In this document: one piece after another, positions 51,318-60,233 of the stretch | Numbering within the stretch: position 1 is the stretch's first letter | Layout: each line of letters begins with the position of its first letter | Assembly: GCF_020171945.1 (NCBI RefSeq) | Contig: NZ_JAIVAP010000002.1 | Span: 62,001-126,000, forward strand | Direction: 5' to 3' | DNA length: 64,000 nt | Source: Bacillus infantis | GTDB lineage: Bacteria > Bacillota > Bacilli > Bacillales > Cytobacillaceae | Translations under genes and position numbers: made by a program | Notes under the pieces: model-generated | The model's database searches: none | Seen by the model: the letters and a program-made list of their open reading frames with translations, nothing else | Told to the model about the DNA's origin: nothing

Positions 51318-52505
51318 ATGGAGAAAAAGAATGTGCGGTTCGAGACTAAAGTGATCCATGAAGGGTATGATGCCCGGGAGTTTAAAGGGAGTCTGGCACC
51401 GCCGATTTTTCAAACCTCCACATTCGTGTTCGATAATGCAGAACAGGGTGAACGGAGGTTTTCTGGAGAAGAAGAGGGATATATCTATTCAAGGCTCGGC
51501 AATCCGACTGTTTCTGTCCTTGAAGAAAGGATGGCTGCCCTCGAGCAGGCTGAGGCCGCATTGGCCTTCAGCTCGGGGATGGCTGCTGTTTCCGCTGTGC
51601 TGGTTGCCCTGACAAAAGCGGGGGATCATATATTATGCTCCCAGGGAGTATATGGGTGTACATTTGGCCTTCTTCAGCTGATGAAAGAGAAATACAATAT
51701 CAGCCATGACTTTTCCTTGATGGAATCGAAAGAGCAGCTGCTGGAGGCAATCAGGCCGGAGACTGCCTGCCTTTATATTGAAACGCCAATCAATCCGACT
51801 ATGAAACTTGTTGATTTGGAAATGGCCGTGGAGGCCGCCAGGGAAAAGGGAATCCCGGTTATAGTGGATAATACCTTCTGCTCCCCGTATCTGCAAAATC
51901 CGCTGCAATTGGGCTGCGACATTGTTATCCATAGTGCAACTAAATATATATGCGGTCATGGAGATGTGATTGCCGGCATTGCAGCGGGCAGGAAAGAGCT
52001 GATGGATGAAATCTCCTTCACAACCCAAAAGGATATCGGGGGCGTTATTTCCCCATTTGATGCCTGGCTTCTTTTAAGGGGGCTGAAGACTTTGCCGGTA
52101 AGGATGGACCGGCACACCAGCAATGCGGAAAAGCTGGCCGCATATTTAAAGGGTCATCCAAAAGTAACGGACGTTTATTATCCTGGCGATCCCGAGCATA
52201 AAGATTATCCTGTCATGCAAAAGCAAATGAGAAGCGGAGGCGGAATCCTGTCTTTTTCAATTAGAGGCACGAAGGAGACGGCCCAGAAATTAATGAATCA
52301 GCTTCAATTCATAAAAATTGCCGTAAGCCTCGGGGATGCAGAAACTCTTATCCAGCATCCTGCCACCATGACACACTCGGTAATCCCGCCAGAAACAAGG
52401 GAGAAGATGGGGATTTCTGACACAATGCTCAGGCTGTCTGCCGGGCTTGAAGCCTGGGAAGATATCCGGGATGATTTAGAACAGGCATTTGCTTCAATAG
52501 AATAA
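51318..52505 (+). CDS. Methionine gamma-lyase (Cys/Met metabolism PLP enzyme)
   Basis: 395-residue fold-type I PLP enzyme. The PLP lysine is in IHSATKYICGHGD near residue 208, and the cofactor contacts YSRLGNPT (near 56) and SSGMAA (near 85) are present. The segment QGVYGCTFGLLQLM near 112 has the Tyr-Gly-Cys-Thr sequence typical of methionine gamma-lyases rather than cystathionine lyases, and GDAETLIQHPATMTHS near 340 also fits. The reaction would give methanethiol, 2-oxobutyrate and ammonia from methionine. It has a perfect cre site in front and starts at 51318 after AAGGGGG. An O-acetylhomoserine sulfhydrylase role is less likely. Confidence 0.85.
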   Translation: MEKKNVRFETKVIHEGYDAREFKGSLAPPIFQTSTFVFDNAEQGERRFSGEEEGYIYSRLGNPTVSVLEERMAALEQAEAALAFSSGMAAVSAVLVALTKAGDHILCSQGVYGCTFGLLQLMKEKYNISHDFSLMESKEQLLEAIRPETACLYIETPINPTMKLVDLEMAVEAAREKGIPVIVDNTFCSPYLQNPLQLGCDIVIHSATKYICGHGDVIAGIAAGRKELMDEISFTTQKDIGGVISPFDAWLLLRGLKTLPVRMDRHTSNAEKLAAYLKGHPKVTDVYYPGDPEHKDYPVMQKQMRSGGGILSFSIRGTKETAQKLMNQLQFIKIAVSLGDAETLIQHPATMTHSVIPPETREKMGISDTMLRLSAGLEAWEDIRDDLEQAFASIE

Positions 52506-52619
52506 AAATGGACCGGTACAGAGTGATGGCAAAAAAACTGAATGCCCCAGGCCTCCTGCCGGAAGAATATAAACAGCATAGATTTTTTATAAGAGGATGA
52601 CCATAAAGGAGGATATATC

Positions 52620-53045
52620 ATGGATATGACGGTAACATGGACTGGAAAAATGGCGTTTGCGGGGGATGCGCCTTCCGGCCATAAAATCATGATGGATGCA
52701 TCTGAGGAAGCCGGGGGAGAGAATTCCGGAGCAAGGCCGACAGAGCTGCTGTTGAGCGCGGCGGCAGGCTGCACGGGAATCGATATTGTGTCCATCCTGA
52801 AAAAGATGCGGCTTGAGCCAGCTTCTTTCCATATGGACATAAAAGGGTCAAGGGCTGAGGATCATCCGAAAAGGTTCACTGAAATCCATATCCACTATGC
52901 ATTAGAGGGGGAGCTTCCTGAAGATAAAGTGGCCAGGGCCATCAAGCTGTCAAAGGATAAATACTGCTCTGTCTCAAAGTCTTTAAATGCGGATATCACG
53001 GTAAGCTACTCTATTAACGGGGCTGCCGGCGGCCAGCACCTGTAA
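52620..53045 (+). CDS. OsmC family protein
   Basis: 141-residue OsmC/Ohr-like protein. These are small dimeric peroxidases that reduce organic hydroperoxides with two cysteines; here SAAAGCTGIDI near residue 51 and DKYCSVSKSL near 115 place them as in the YhfA subgroup. ARPTELLLSA is the conserved N-terminal helix. The start at 52620 follows AAAGGAGGATAT. It lies between methionine gamma-lyase and ytsP; the shared theme may be thiol or oxidative chemistry, which is speculation. Ended by a strong hairpin. Confidence 0.88.
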   Translation: MDMTVTWTGKMAFAGDAPSGHKIMMDASEEAGGENSGARPTELLLSAAAGCTGIDIVSILKKMRLEPASFHMDIKGSRAEDHPKRFTEIHIHYALEGELPEDKVARAIKLSKDKYCSVSKSLNADITVSYSINGAAGGQHL

Positions 53046-53066
53046 TATCACTCATTAAAAAGCAGC

Positions 53067-53103
53067 AAAAAAGCCTGATCCCGAGCGGAACAGGCTTTTT
53101 TCT
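53067..53103 (+). terminator. Terminator downstream of the OsmC gene
   Basis: Hairpin AAAAAAGCCTG / CAGGCTTTTTT with a 13-base loop. Confidence 0.88.
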
Positions 53104-53160
53104 TTGTATAGGAATTTATAAGTTGTAAGTCTTGTGGATAAATATCAATTCTTGATCAAC

Positions 53161-53282
53161 GTCCAGCTCCAGCGCCTACCCCCTCGAGGTCACAAGCCAA
53201 ACCTCCCAAAAAGGCAAAGAACGCCTTTCCGGGAGGTTCGTCTTGTGCTTGTCGGGGGTGATCAAGGCGCTTCCGCTTTTGT
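53161..53282. repeat. Solitary copy of the 124-bp structured repeat
   Basis: About 122 bp beginning GTCCAGCTCC at 53161. Its arms differ in sequence from the array but pair: AGCGCC with GGCGCT, ACCCCC with GGGGGT, CACAAG with CTTGTG (replacing CATAAG/CTTATG), AACCTCCC with GGGAGGTT, and AAGGC with GCCTT around the apical AAAGAAC. It lies between two convergent genes, ending just before the ytsP stop. Confidence 0.88.
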
Positions 53283-53288
53283 CTTGTG

Positions 53289-53768
53289 TTATATATGTTT
53301 TACGAGTGTTTCAACAAAGTCTTCCAGGCCCTGCTGGTCGATTTCGTCAAAGCGGTTCTTTTCAGGAGAATCAATATCAAGGACGCCGAATACTTCTCCA
53401 TTTTTTATGATGGGAACTACAATTTCTGATTGGGATGCTGCATCACAGGCAATATGCCCTGGGAATGCATGGACATCCTCAATGCGCAATGTCTCGCGCT
53501 TGTGGGCAGAAGTACCGCAGACGCCTTTTCCGAGCGCGATCCTCACACAGGCCGGAAGCCCCTGGAAAGGACCGAGGACCAGCTCCCCATCCTCCATGAG
53601 ATAAAAGCCGGCCCAGTTAATGCGGTCAAGAAATTGATTAAGCAGAGCTGCTGCATTGCTCAGATTTGCAATGCGGTTTGGTTCGCCTTCCAATAGAGCA
53701 TGAAGCTGTTTATTTAATAATGCGTAATTTTTTTTGCGGTCTTCGCTGTATGTTTCGACTTTAAACAA
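53289..53768 (-). CDS. ytsP: GAF-domain free methionine-(R)-sulfoxide reductase YtsP
   Basis: 159-residue single-GAF protein. The three cysteines of the free-Met-R-sulfoxide reductase family are kept at residues 74 (LPACVR), 84 (GVCG) and 108 (HIACDAAS); the spacing of 10 and 24 is the one seen in the characterised yeast enzyme. It should reduce free methionine sulfoxide in the cytoplasm. The TTG at 53768 is taken as start because GGAGGG lies seven bases upstream; the GTG at 53783 lies before that site. In B. subtilis the same gene is adjacent to refZ and dgcP. Confidence 0.9.
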   Translation of the reverse strand: MFKVETYSEDRKKNYALLNKQLHALLEGEPNRIANLSNAAALLNQFLDRINWAGFYLMEDGELVLGPFQGLPACVRIALGKGVCGTSAHKRETLRIEDVHAFPGHIACDAASQSEIVVPIIKNGEVFGVLDIDSPEKNRFDEIDQQGLEDFVETLVKHI

Positions 53769-53999
53769 CGTGTTTCCCTCCACTATTCGAAGAATTATTA
53801 TTCATTCTATCAAATAGAGATGAAAAAGAGGAGACTTTGTCGATATTTTTTAAAAGGACAACCGGAAAATAAAAAGAATGTTTAATTAAGAAAGGTAAGT
53901 GAACAGATATGCGATGTTTACCACTTTCTGCTGTCCAGTCCCTGTATATCCATTCATACTGCGTTGTGCCAATGGGAATTTAAGAAGCGAGGTAGGATT

Positions 54000-54629
54000 A
54001 TGAAAAAAAATTCGAAAGATGCCATTGTTGCTGCAGCGATTTCCCTTTTTAATACAAACGGATTTACCGGCACATCCATACGTGACATAGCCGCGAAAGC
54101 CAAAGTGAATGCCGCCAATATCGCTTATTATTTTCACAATAAGCATGGGCTGCTGGAACACTGTTTCACTGAATTCTTTGAGGGATACATTGCTGAAATA
54201 GAGAAGGGCTTTTCTTGCCTGCATCTGGGGGCAGCGGCTGCCTTGAAGATTATTTCAGAAAATATCCTGTTGTATCACAGCCGGAATATTCATCTGACCC
54301 GTTTTATCCTGAGGGAAATTTCGCTTGACTCCCAGGTGGTGAGGGAAATTATGTCTACCTATTTGATGAAGGAAAAATATTATCTGAATAAAGTATTTGA
54401 AATCGGAATGAGAGCGAAGGAATTCCGCTCTCAGCATCCCAGTTATTTGATCATCCAGTTTAAAGGGCTATTGTCGATGCCATTCTTGAATATGCAGTAT
54501 GTGTCAGAGGTGCTTCATGTTTTTCCAAACGAAAGATATTTCGCAGATAAATACTTAATTGAAATCTATAATTGGATTGACGGAGCCGTCCGGGAACATG
54601 CTGCAAGGGAAATCGTCATGGCCAATTAG
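54000..54629 (+). CDS. refZ: TetR-family regulator RefZ (YttP)
   Basis: 209-residue TetR-type DNA-binding protein. The N-terminal helix-turn-helix spans residues 10-50 ([35 protein letters not shown]). The C-terminal ligand-type domain includes [20 protein letters not shown] and [17 protein letters not shown]. In B. subtilis RefZ binds sites near the origin, helps to place the sporulation septum and can inhibit FtsZ. The start at 54000 follows GCGAGGTAGG. It overlaps the end of hisJ by four bases on the opposite strand. Confidence 0.92.
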   Translation: MKKNSKDAIVAAAISLFNTNGFTGTSIRDIAAKAKVNAANIAYYFHNKHGLLEHCFTEFFEGYIAEIEKGFSCLHLGAAAALKIISENILLYHSRNIHLTRFILREISLDSQVVREIMSTYLMKEKYYLNKVFEIGMRAKEFRSQHPSYLIIQFKGLLSMPFLNMQYVSEVLHVFPNERYFADKYLIEIYNWIDGAVREHAAREIVMAN

Positions 54630-55423
54630 CCTTCAAAGGGGAAACTGCCGAAGCCCTGCCCCAGTTCTTTCGCCTGGTGTGCATCCGAACCATAGACGAG
54701 CTGGATGCCAAGGGATTTGGCCATCGAAGCAGCCCATTCCGGCGGATAAGGCTCCCGGCAGAGCGGTTTTGCGGTGCCTGCCCCGTTGCAGTCCAGTGCG
54801 TATCCGTGGAGCTTCATCAACTGAAGGATATTTGAAATCTCCTGTTTGTCTTCAAAGCCGGCAGGATATTTTTTTTGGAATTTATGGGTCAGCGAAATAT
54901 GGCCGATCCTCTTTGGCTTATAGGGACCCAGGTCAGCTGTGATCGACCTTCTGACGGTTTCATAGTATTTTCTGTAAACAGCCTCTGCGGAGCCGTAGCG
55001 GCTGATCATGGAGGAGAAGACGTCCGGGCTGTAATCTGCACAGTCATATTGCCCATCATAATACAAAAAGTGGACCGAAAGAATGCTGTCATCCAGAAGA
55101 TGCCCGACCTTTGAGAGGAAGCTGCCTGTTTCTTTTTCAAATCCCTCTATAAAATCCACTTCAAGCCCTGCATTGATTTTGATTTTATTTTTGTAGAGAG
55201 CTTTTACACGGCAGATTTCTTCGAAGTAGGCTCCAAGTTCATCTGCCTGCATGGCGCTGTCCCGGGCAGGGGCTGTGTCTGTGAACCCGTCGGGGAGCGG
55301 GGCATGCTCAGTGAAGGTCAGTTCTGCAAAACCGAGCGAAAGGGCCCTGTCGATATACTCTTCAAAAGCATCCTTTGAACCATGGGGGCAAAAAGGTGTA
55401 TGTATATGTCCATCCCTTAACAT
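54626..55423 (-). CDS. hisJ: Histidinol-phosphatase HisJ (YtvP), PHP family
   Basis: 265-residue PHP-domain phosphatase that hydrolyses histidinol phosphate in histidine synthesis. Metal ligands are in [13 protein letters not shown] near residue 3, [10 protein letters not shown] near 37, DFIEGFE near 88, SVHFLYYDG near 115 and [14 protein letters not shown] near 245. The start at 55423 lies at the edge of a 352-base gap before ezrA; the ribosome site upstream (minus strand) is not a strong match. Gene order (refZ, hisJ, ezrA) follows B. subtilis. Confidence 0.93.
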   Translation of the reverse strand: MLRDGHIHTPFCPHGSKDAFEEYIDRALSLGFAELTFTEHAPLPDGFTDTAPARDSAMQADELGAYFEEICRVKALYKNKIKINAGLEVDFIEGFEKETGSFLSKVGHLLDDSILSVHFLYYDGQYDCADYSPDVFSSMISRYGSAEAVYRKYYETVRRSITADLGPYKPKRIGHISLTHKFQKKYPAGFEDKQEISNILQLMKLHGYALDCNGAGTAKPLCREPYPPEWAASMAKSLGIQLVYGSDAHQAKELGQGFGSFPFEG

Positions 55424-55602
55424 AGGGGCATCGCTCCATTCTGTCGAAAATCAAAAATGCGAATTATTTGTAATGCGGCAAAACGTATTGTTCAATTATA
55501 GGTGCCGGGCTAAAAAAAGTTCAGTTCCAGTTTCCAGGAGGAAAAACAAGCTCCAGGCTTCAATAAGGGAGCAGTGGAACAGCCAATTCTGAATCCCGGG
55601 TT

Positions 55603-55631
55603 TTGCACAAAAACGGCAAGCAGGTTATAAT
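55603..55631 (+). promoter_or_regulatory. Sigma-A promoter of ezrA
   Basis: -35 TTGCAC (55603-55608), 17-base spacer, -10 TATAAT (55626-55631). It gives a leader of about 140 bases. The remaining part of the gap from hisJ (55424-55602) shows nothing else recognisable. Confidence 0.8.
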
Positions 55632-55775
55632 AGCAAGTTTCTCTCAAAAAAAATTAAATTAATAGTCAAAAATTGTCGTTTACATGGTATCATAAAAACA
55701 TTGAATTGCATATTTCAAGTTTTTTTTACATATATCTATCAGTTATCAGCTCGGCAGCAGAACAGGGGGCTTTCA

Positions 55776-57473
55776 ATGGAGTACATAATTGGAGGAATAG
55801 TGATCGCGATTGCACTATTTCTGACGGGATACCTAATGAAAAAGAAGTATTATAAAGAAATAGACCGGCTGGAAGGCTGGAAAATGGACATTACGGACAG
55901 GCCGGTTCTCGACGAGATGTCCAAAGTGAAGCAGCTGAATATGACAGGCCAGACAGAGGAGCTGTTCGAACGCTGGCGGAATGAGTGGGACGATATCGTT
56001 ACCGGGCAGCTTCCTGGAGTGGAGGAGCTGCTGTTTGATGCTGAGGAATATATCGACCGCTACCGCTTTAAGAAGGCAAAGGAAGTTCAGCAGGCAATCG
56101 AGGAGAGCCTTGCAGGCATAGAGGATAAAATAAAATCCCTCCTTGCTGAAATCAATGAGCTGGTCGGAAGCGAAGAAAAAAACCGCACCGAGATCGATGG
56201 ACTCAAAGATCAGTACAGGGAATGCAAAAAGGCGCTGCTCGCCCATCGGCATACCTATGGAAAGGCTGAAGCCATCCTGGGCGTCCAGCTTGATGAAGCT
56301 TTTGCGAAGTTCCAGGACTTTGAGGACCGGACAGCAAACGGCGACTATCTTCAGGCAAGGGAAATCGTCCTGACCATCCAGGCACAGCTTGACAGTATCC
56401 AAAAGAAAATGGAAGCAATCCCCGATTTGCTGGTGGATGCCGGATCCAATATCCCATCCCAGCTTCTCGAGGTGAGAGAAGGCTTCCGTGAAATGGAGCA
56501 GCAGGGATATATTCTTGAACATGTAGAAGTGGATAAGGAAACAGAGTCATTAGAAAAAGAGGCAGCCGAATATCTCGCCATGATCGAACGCGCAGAGACC
56601 GGAGAAGCGCATGAGGGCCTTGAGGATATCAAGCAGAGAATCGATGCGCTCTATGATCTGCTTGAAAAAGAAGTGTATGCAAGAAAGTTCATCCAATCGC
56701 ATGATGAAAAGGTCCGTACAGAGTTATATAATGCCAAGGATGCAAACTTTATGCTGAAGAAAGAGCTTGGCATCGTACAGCAAAGCTACCACCTCAAGGA
56801 AAAGGACGAAGAAACACACAGCCTGCTTGAAACGAAGCTGACCAAGCTTTTTAAACGCTTTGAAATCCTTGAGCATAAAATCAGCAATCAAAGCTCTGCC
56901 CATTCAGTTCTTGGTGAAGAACTGGAATATATAAAAAATGAACTGGAAGCATTGTCAGAAGAGCAGGTCCATTTTGCAGAAAAGCTGCAGGCCTTAAGGA
57001 AGGACGAGCTTTCCGCACGGGAAAAGGTAAAGGAAATCAGCAAAAAGCTGTCGGAAACCATCAGGCTCGTATCCAAGAGCAATATACCGGGGCTGTCCCA
57101 AAATTACCGGTATTTAATGGAAGACACGAAGGAAAGCATCCAAAATGTCATTGATAAGCTTGATGAGAAGCCCCTTGATATCCCTGCTGTCCAGCAGTAT
57201 CTCGAAATAGCGGTCATGACAGTTGATAAAGCTGCAGACAGCACGGCTGAAATGATTGAAACCGTCCAGCTGGCTGAAAAGGTCATCCAGTATGGAAACA
57301 GGTATCGAAGCAAGTATCCTTCCATCGCCAAAGCACTGAGGGAAGCGGAGGATTCATTCAGGAACTACAATTATAAAGAGGCACTGGAGCAGGCTGCTTC
57401 ATCTATTGAAGAGATTGAGCCAGGAGCTTTGAAAAGAATAGAAGAAATGATCGGCGATAAAGAAAATGTATAA
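55776..57473 (+). CDS. ezrA: Septation ring formation regulator EzrA
   Basis: 565-residue membrane-anchored protein. One N-terminal span (EYIIGGIVIAIALFLTGYL, residues 2-20) leaves the N-terminus outside. The rest is a long series of spectrin-like helical bundles, with coiled-coil sequence from about 100 to 520. The segment EALEQAASSIEEIEPG near the C-terminus matches the conserved QNR-type patch region of the family. EzrA binds FtsZ, limits Z-rings to midcell and links division to PBP1. ATG 55776 follows AGGGGGC; the frame upstream lies before it. It ends at a bidirectional terminator. Confidence 0.95.
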   Translation: MEYIIGGIVIAIALFLTGYLMKKKYYKEIDRLEGWKMDITDRPVLDEMSKVKQLNMTGQTEELFERWRNEWDDIVTGQLPGVEELLFDAEEYIDRYRFKKAKEVQQAIEESLAGIEDKIKSLLAEINELVGSEEKNRTEIDGLKDQYRECKKALLAHRHTYGKAEAILGVQLDEAFAKFQDFEDRTANGDYLQAREIVLTIQAQLDSIQKKMEAIPDLLVDAGSNIPSQLLEVREGFREMEQQGYILEHVEVDKETESLEKEAAEYLAMIERAETGEAHEGLEDIKQRIDALYDLLEKEVYARKFIQSHDEKVRTELYNAKDANFMLKKELGIVQQSYHLKEKDEETHSLLETKLTKLFKRFEILEHKISNQSSAHSVLGEELEYIKNELEALSEEQVHFAEKLQALRKDELSAREKVKEISKKLSETIRLVSKSNIPGLSQNYRYLMEDTKESIQNVIDKLDEKPLDIPAVQQYLEIAVMTVDKAADSTAEMIETVQLAEKVIQYGNRYRSKYPSIAKALREAEDSFRNYNYKEALEQAASSIEEIEPGALKRIEEMIGDKENV

Positions 57474-57507
57474 AAAACCAGATCTGCTTTGGCAGATCTG
57501 GTTTTTT
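57474..57507. terminator. Bidirectional terminator between ezrA and braB
   Basis: Perfect inverted repeat AAAACCAGATCTGC / GCAGATCTGGTTTT with a 4-base loop between convergent genes. Confidence 0.93.
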
Positions 57508-57531
57508 ATTTTAGGGGAAATAATTATCAGT

Positions 57532-58857
57532 CTATTCTGCTGTGTTTCTGCCGCTTCCGGCAATGAGCAGGCCGAGCAGGCCCCCGGCAATGGCTGGAAT
57601 GACCCAGCCGAGTCCTTCTGCATAGAGAGGAAGGAATCCCAGCATTTCTGAAAAAATCCGGGTATCTGCCCCGGCTGCCTTTATTGCATCAATAGTACTG
57701 ATCAGACCTGCCGGAATCAGGGCTCCTGCATATACAGCTCTTGAGCCGCCAAAAGCATGATGAAGAAAAGAAAGCAATACCAGTACGATTGCCGGCGGAT
57801 AGATCATCGTTAGCATTGGCAAAGATACAGAAATGAGCTGCGTCAAGCCGATATTGGCAATCATCATGCTGAATAGGGATAAAATCAGCACAAATGACCT
57901 GTAAGAAATGGCTGGCATAACTTTTGAAAAATATTGTGCACAGGAAGAGACGAGCCCAATAGAAGTGGTAAGGCAGGCAAAAGTTATGGCCAGACCAAGG
58001 ATGACAGCCCCAAAAGATCCGAAAAGACGGGAAGCAGCGGCGGAAAGAAGAGCTCCTCCATTATCCTGGAACCCAATCGATTCTGCCCCGGATGCCCCGA
58101 TGTATGCGAGCGAAAGGTAAACAAGCATAAGGGCAGCAGCAGCAATAAGTCCGGAATAGATGCATATTTTTGCAATCTGTTTTGAGCTGCTGATGCCTCT
58201 TTCTTTAATTGAACCGATCACAACTATGCCAAAAACAAGGGCGGCGATTGCATCCATGGTTAAGTAGCCTTCAACGAAACCTTTAAAAAAAGGCGTTTCG
58301 GCATACGCGCCTTTGGCAGCCATTGGCTCTCCCAAAGGGGTGATCGTACTCTTTACAGCCAGAATAGCCAGTATAACAAGAAGAATCGGAGTAAATAATT
58401 TCCCGATCCGGTCCACAAGCTTAGAAGGATTCATTGAAAGCCAGGCTGTAACGGCAAAAAAGATAATGGTATAAAAAAGCAGTGCCATCCCGTATTTAGA
58501 AACGGTATCAGGCAAAAACGGGGTGATGCCAATTTCATATGCAACGGTTCCGGTCCGCGGAATCCCGAATAGCGGGCCAATGGCTAAATACAAAAGCAAA
58601 GTAAAGGCAGCCCCGAAAACAGGGTGAACTCTTCCGGACAGCGTTCGAAGATCTCCAGCTTTGGCTATGCTGATGACTCCCAAAAGCGGGAGGCCGACTC
58701 CGGTTATAAGAAATCCAATGATGGCCTTTCCCATGCTGACACCAGATTCCTGGCCGAGATATGGAGGGAAAATCATGTTCCCTGCTCCAAAGAAAAGAGC
58801 GAAAAGCATCAGTCCTATTGCGATTGTTTCTCTGCTGGATAGGCTCTTATTATTCAT
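57532..58857 (-). CDS. braB: Branched-chain amino acid:cation symporter BraB
   Basis: 441-residue LIVCS-family transporter with about 12 membrane spans. The first span contains FALFFGAGNMIFPPYLGQ near residue 20, a family signature, followed by GFLITGVGLPLLGV. It imports isoleucine, leucine and valine with Na+ or H+. ATG 58857 follows GGAGGT; the ATG 12 bases earlier is before that site. A CodY-like box lies just upstream at 58883-58897. The gene order ezrA, braB, nifZ matches B. subtilis. Confidence 0.94.
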   Translation of the reverse strand: MNNKSLSSRETIAIGLMLFALFFGAGNMIFPPYLGQESGVSMGKAIIGFLITGVGLPLLGVISIAKAGDLRTLSGRVHPVFGAAFTLLLYLAIGPLFGIPRTGTVAYEIGITPFLPDTVSKYGMALLFYTIIFFAVTAWLSMNPSKLVDRIGKLFTPILLVILAILAVKSTITPLGEPMAAKGAYAETPFFKGFVEGYLTMDAIAALVFGIVVIGSIKERGISSSKQIAKICIYSGLIAAAALMLVYLSLAYIGASGAESIGFQDNGGALLSAAASRLFGSFGAVILGLAITFACLTTSIGLVSSCAQYFSKVMPAISYRSFVLILSLFSMMIANIGLTQLISVSLPMLTMIYPPAIVLVLLSFLHHAFGGSRAVYAGALIPAGLISTIDAIKAAGADTRIFSEMLGFLPLYAEGLGWVIPAIAGGLLGLLIAGSGRNTAE

Positions 58858-58882
58858 ACAAACCTCCATGACTGTCTATCAA

Positions 58883-58897
58883 AATGTTTAGAACATT
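58883..58897. promoter_or_regulatory. CodY-like box upstream of braB
   Basis: AATGTTTAGAACATT matches the CodY consensus AATTTTCWGAAAATT at 12 of 15 positions and is itself palindromic. It lies 26 to 40 bases before the braB start codon. CodY represses BCAA uptake genes when isoleucine is abundant, and braB is a known target in B. subtilis. Confidence 0.55.
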
Positions 58898-59089
58898 TAA
58901 CATACTAACACAGGAAGTGAGAAATTTGTCGAAAGGAATTATAGTCAAAACATTCAGACTTAAGCTTCTGGCTTTTGTTGTGTATTCGGCCTCCAAAAGA
59001 AATATAAAAGATTATGCAGATGAAAACATTGTCCCAGTATGATAAGATTTACTATTGGCTAAACGGTTTTTCAAGGAAGGGGAAGACCC

Positions 59090-60232
59090 ATGATTTACTT
59101 TGATAATAGTGCAACAACTAAACCATATAAAGAAGTGCTGGATTCATTTAATAAGGTGGCCTCAGATTACTTTGGCAATCCCTCGTCTTTGCACGGAATC
59201 GGGGGCAGGGCAGAAAAGCTCCTTTCACAGGCCCGGATGCAGATTGCCGAGCTCCTGGGAGCAGGCCAGAAGGAAATCTTCTTTACTTCAGGCGGAACTG
59301 AAGGAAATAATCTGGCTGTAAAAGGGACTGCAATGATGCATAAAAGCAGGGGGCGCCATCTCATTACGACTGCCTCGGAGCATTCATCAGTGGCAGAAGC
59401 ATTTGAACAGCTGAAAGAGCTCGGGTTCCGGGTTACGTATATTCCTGTAGACCAGGATGGGAGAATCAGGCCGGAGGACATAGAAGCTGCCTTATGCCAT
59501 GATACGATTCTTGTGAGCGTCATCCATGTTAATAATGAGGTTGGCACCATCCAGCCGATTGCTGAAATCGGCAAAATGCTCAAGCCCTATTCAAAGGTGC
59601 TTTTTCATGTGGATCATGTCCAGGGCATAGCAAAGGTCCCGCTTGATTTTCAAAAAAATGAAATAGACCTTTGCACCATATCTGCCCATAAATTCCACGG
59701 TTTAAAAGGCACAGGTGTCCTTTACATCAGGGAAGGCGTCAAGCTTTCACCGCTGTTTTCAGGCGGAAGCCAGGAATGGAACCAGCGGAGCGGAACAGAG
59801 AATGTTCCTGGGATTGTCAGTATGGCCAAGGCGCTCAGAGTCAGCCTTGAGAGGTACAGGAGCCAACTGGAGCAGCTTGGACACGTAAAGTCTTTGCTTA
59901 GGGAAGGACTGGAATCCATTGAAGGCATCTTTGTCCATACACCGCTTCAAGGCTCGGCTCCGCACATTCTCAATTTTTCTGCACCAGGCTTGAAGGCAGA
60001 AGTATTTGTGCATTCCCTTGAGGAAAAAAATATATATGTCTCCACCACAAGTGCCTGTTCCTCGAAAAAGAAAGCTGTCAGCAGGACACTGCTGGCCATG
60101 GGCATTCCTGAGGAGGCTGCAGCAAGCAGCATCAGGATCAGCCTTTCCTATGATAATACAGCAGAGGAAGCAAAAGCTGTGCTGCAGGCAATTGAAGAAA
60201 CAGCGAAAACGCTAAGGAAGGTAATGAAATAA
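59090..60232 (+). CDS. nifZ: Cysteine desulfurase NifZ (IscS-like)
   Basis: 380-residue class V PLP enzyme that takes sulfur from cysteine. The PLP lysine is in TISAHKFHGLKG near residue 203 and the active-site cysteine in STTSACSSKKKA near 325. The phosphate loop FTSGGTEGNNLAVKG lies near residue 67. In B. subtilis NifZ is a dedicated sulfur donor to ThiI for 4-thiouridine in tRNA; the two genes here are only one base apart, so the same pairing is likely. The start at 59090 follows AAGGAAGGGGAAG. Confidence 0.94.
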   Translation: MIYFDNSATTKPYKEVLDSFNKVASDYFGNPSSLHGIGGRAEKLLSQARMQIAELLGAGQKEIFFTSGGTEGNNLAVKGTAMMHKSRGRHLITTASEHSSVAEAFEQLKELGFRVTYIPVDQDGRIRPEDIEAALCHDTILVSVIHVNNEVGTIQPIAEIGKMLKPYSKVLFHVDHVQGIAKVPLDFQKNEIDLCTISAHKFHGLKGTGVLYIREGVKLSPLFSGGSQEWNQRSGTENVPGIVSMAKALRVSLERYRSQLEQLGHVKSLLREGLESIEGIFVHTPLQGSAPHILNFSAPGLKAEVFVHSLEEKNIYVSTTSACSSKKKAVSRTLLAMGIPEEAAASSIRISLSYDNTAEEAKAVLQAIEETAKTLRKVMK

Positions 60233-60233
60233 A

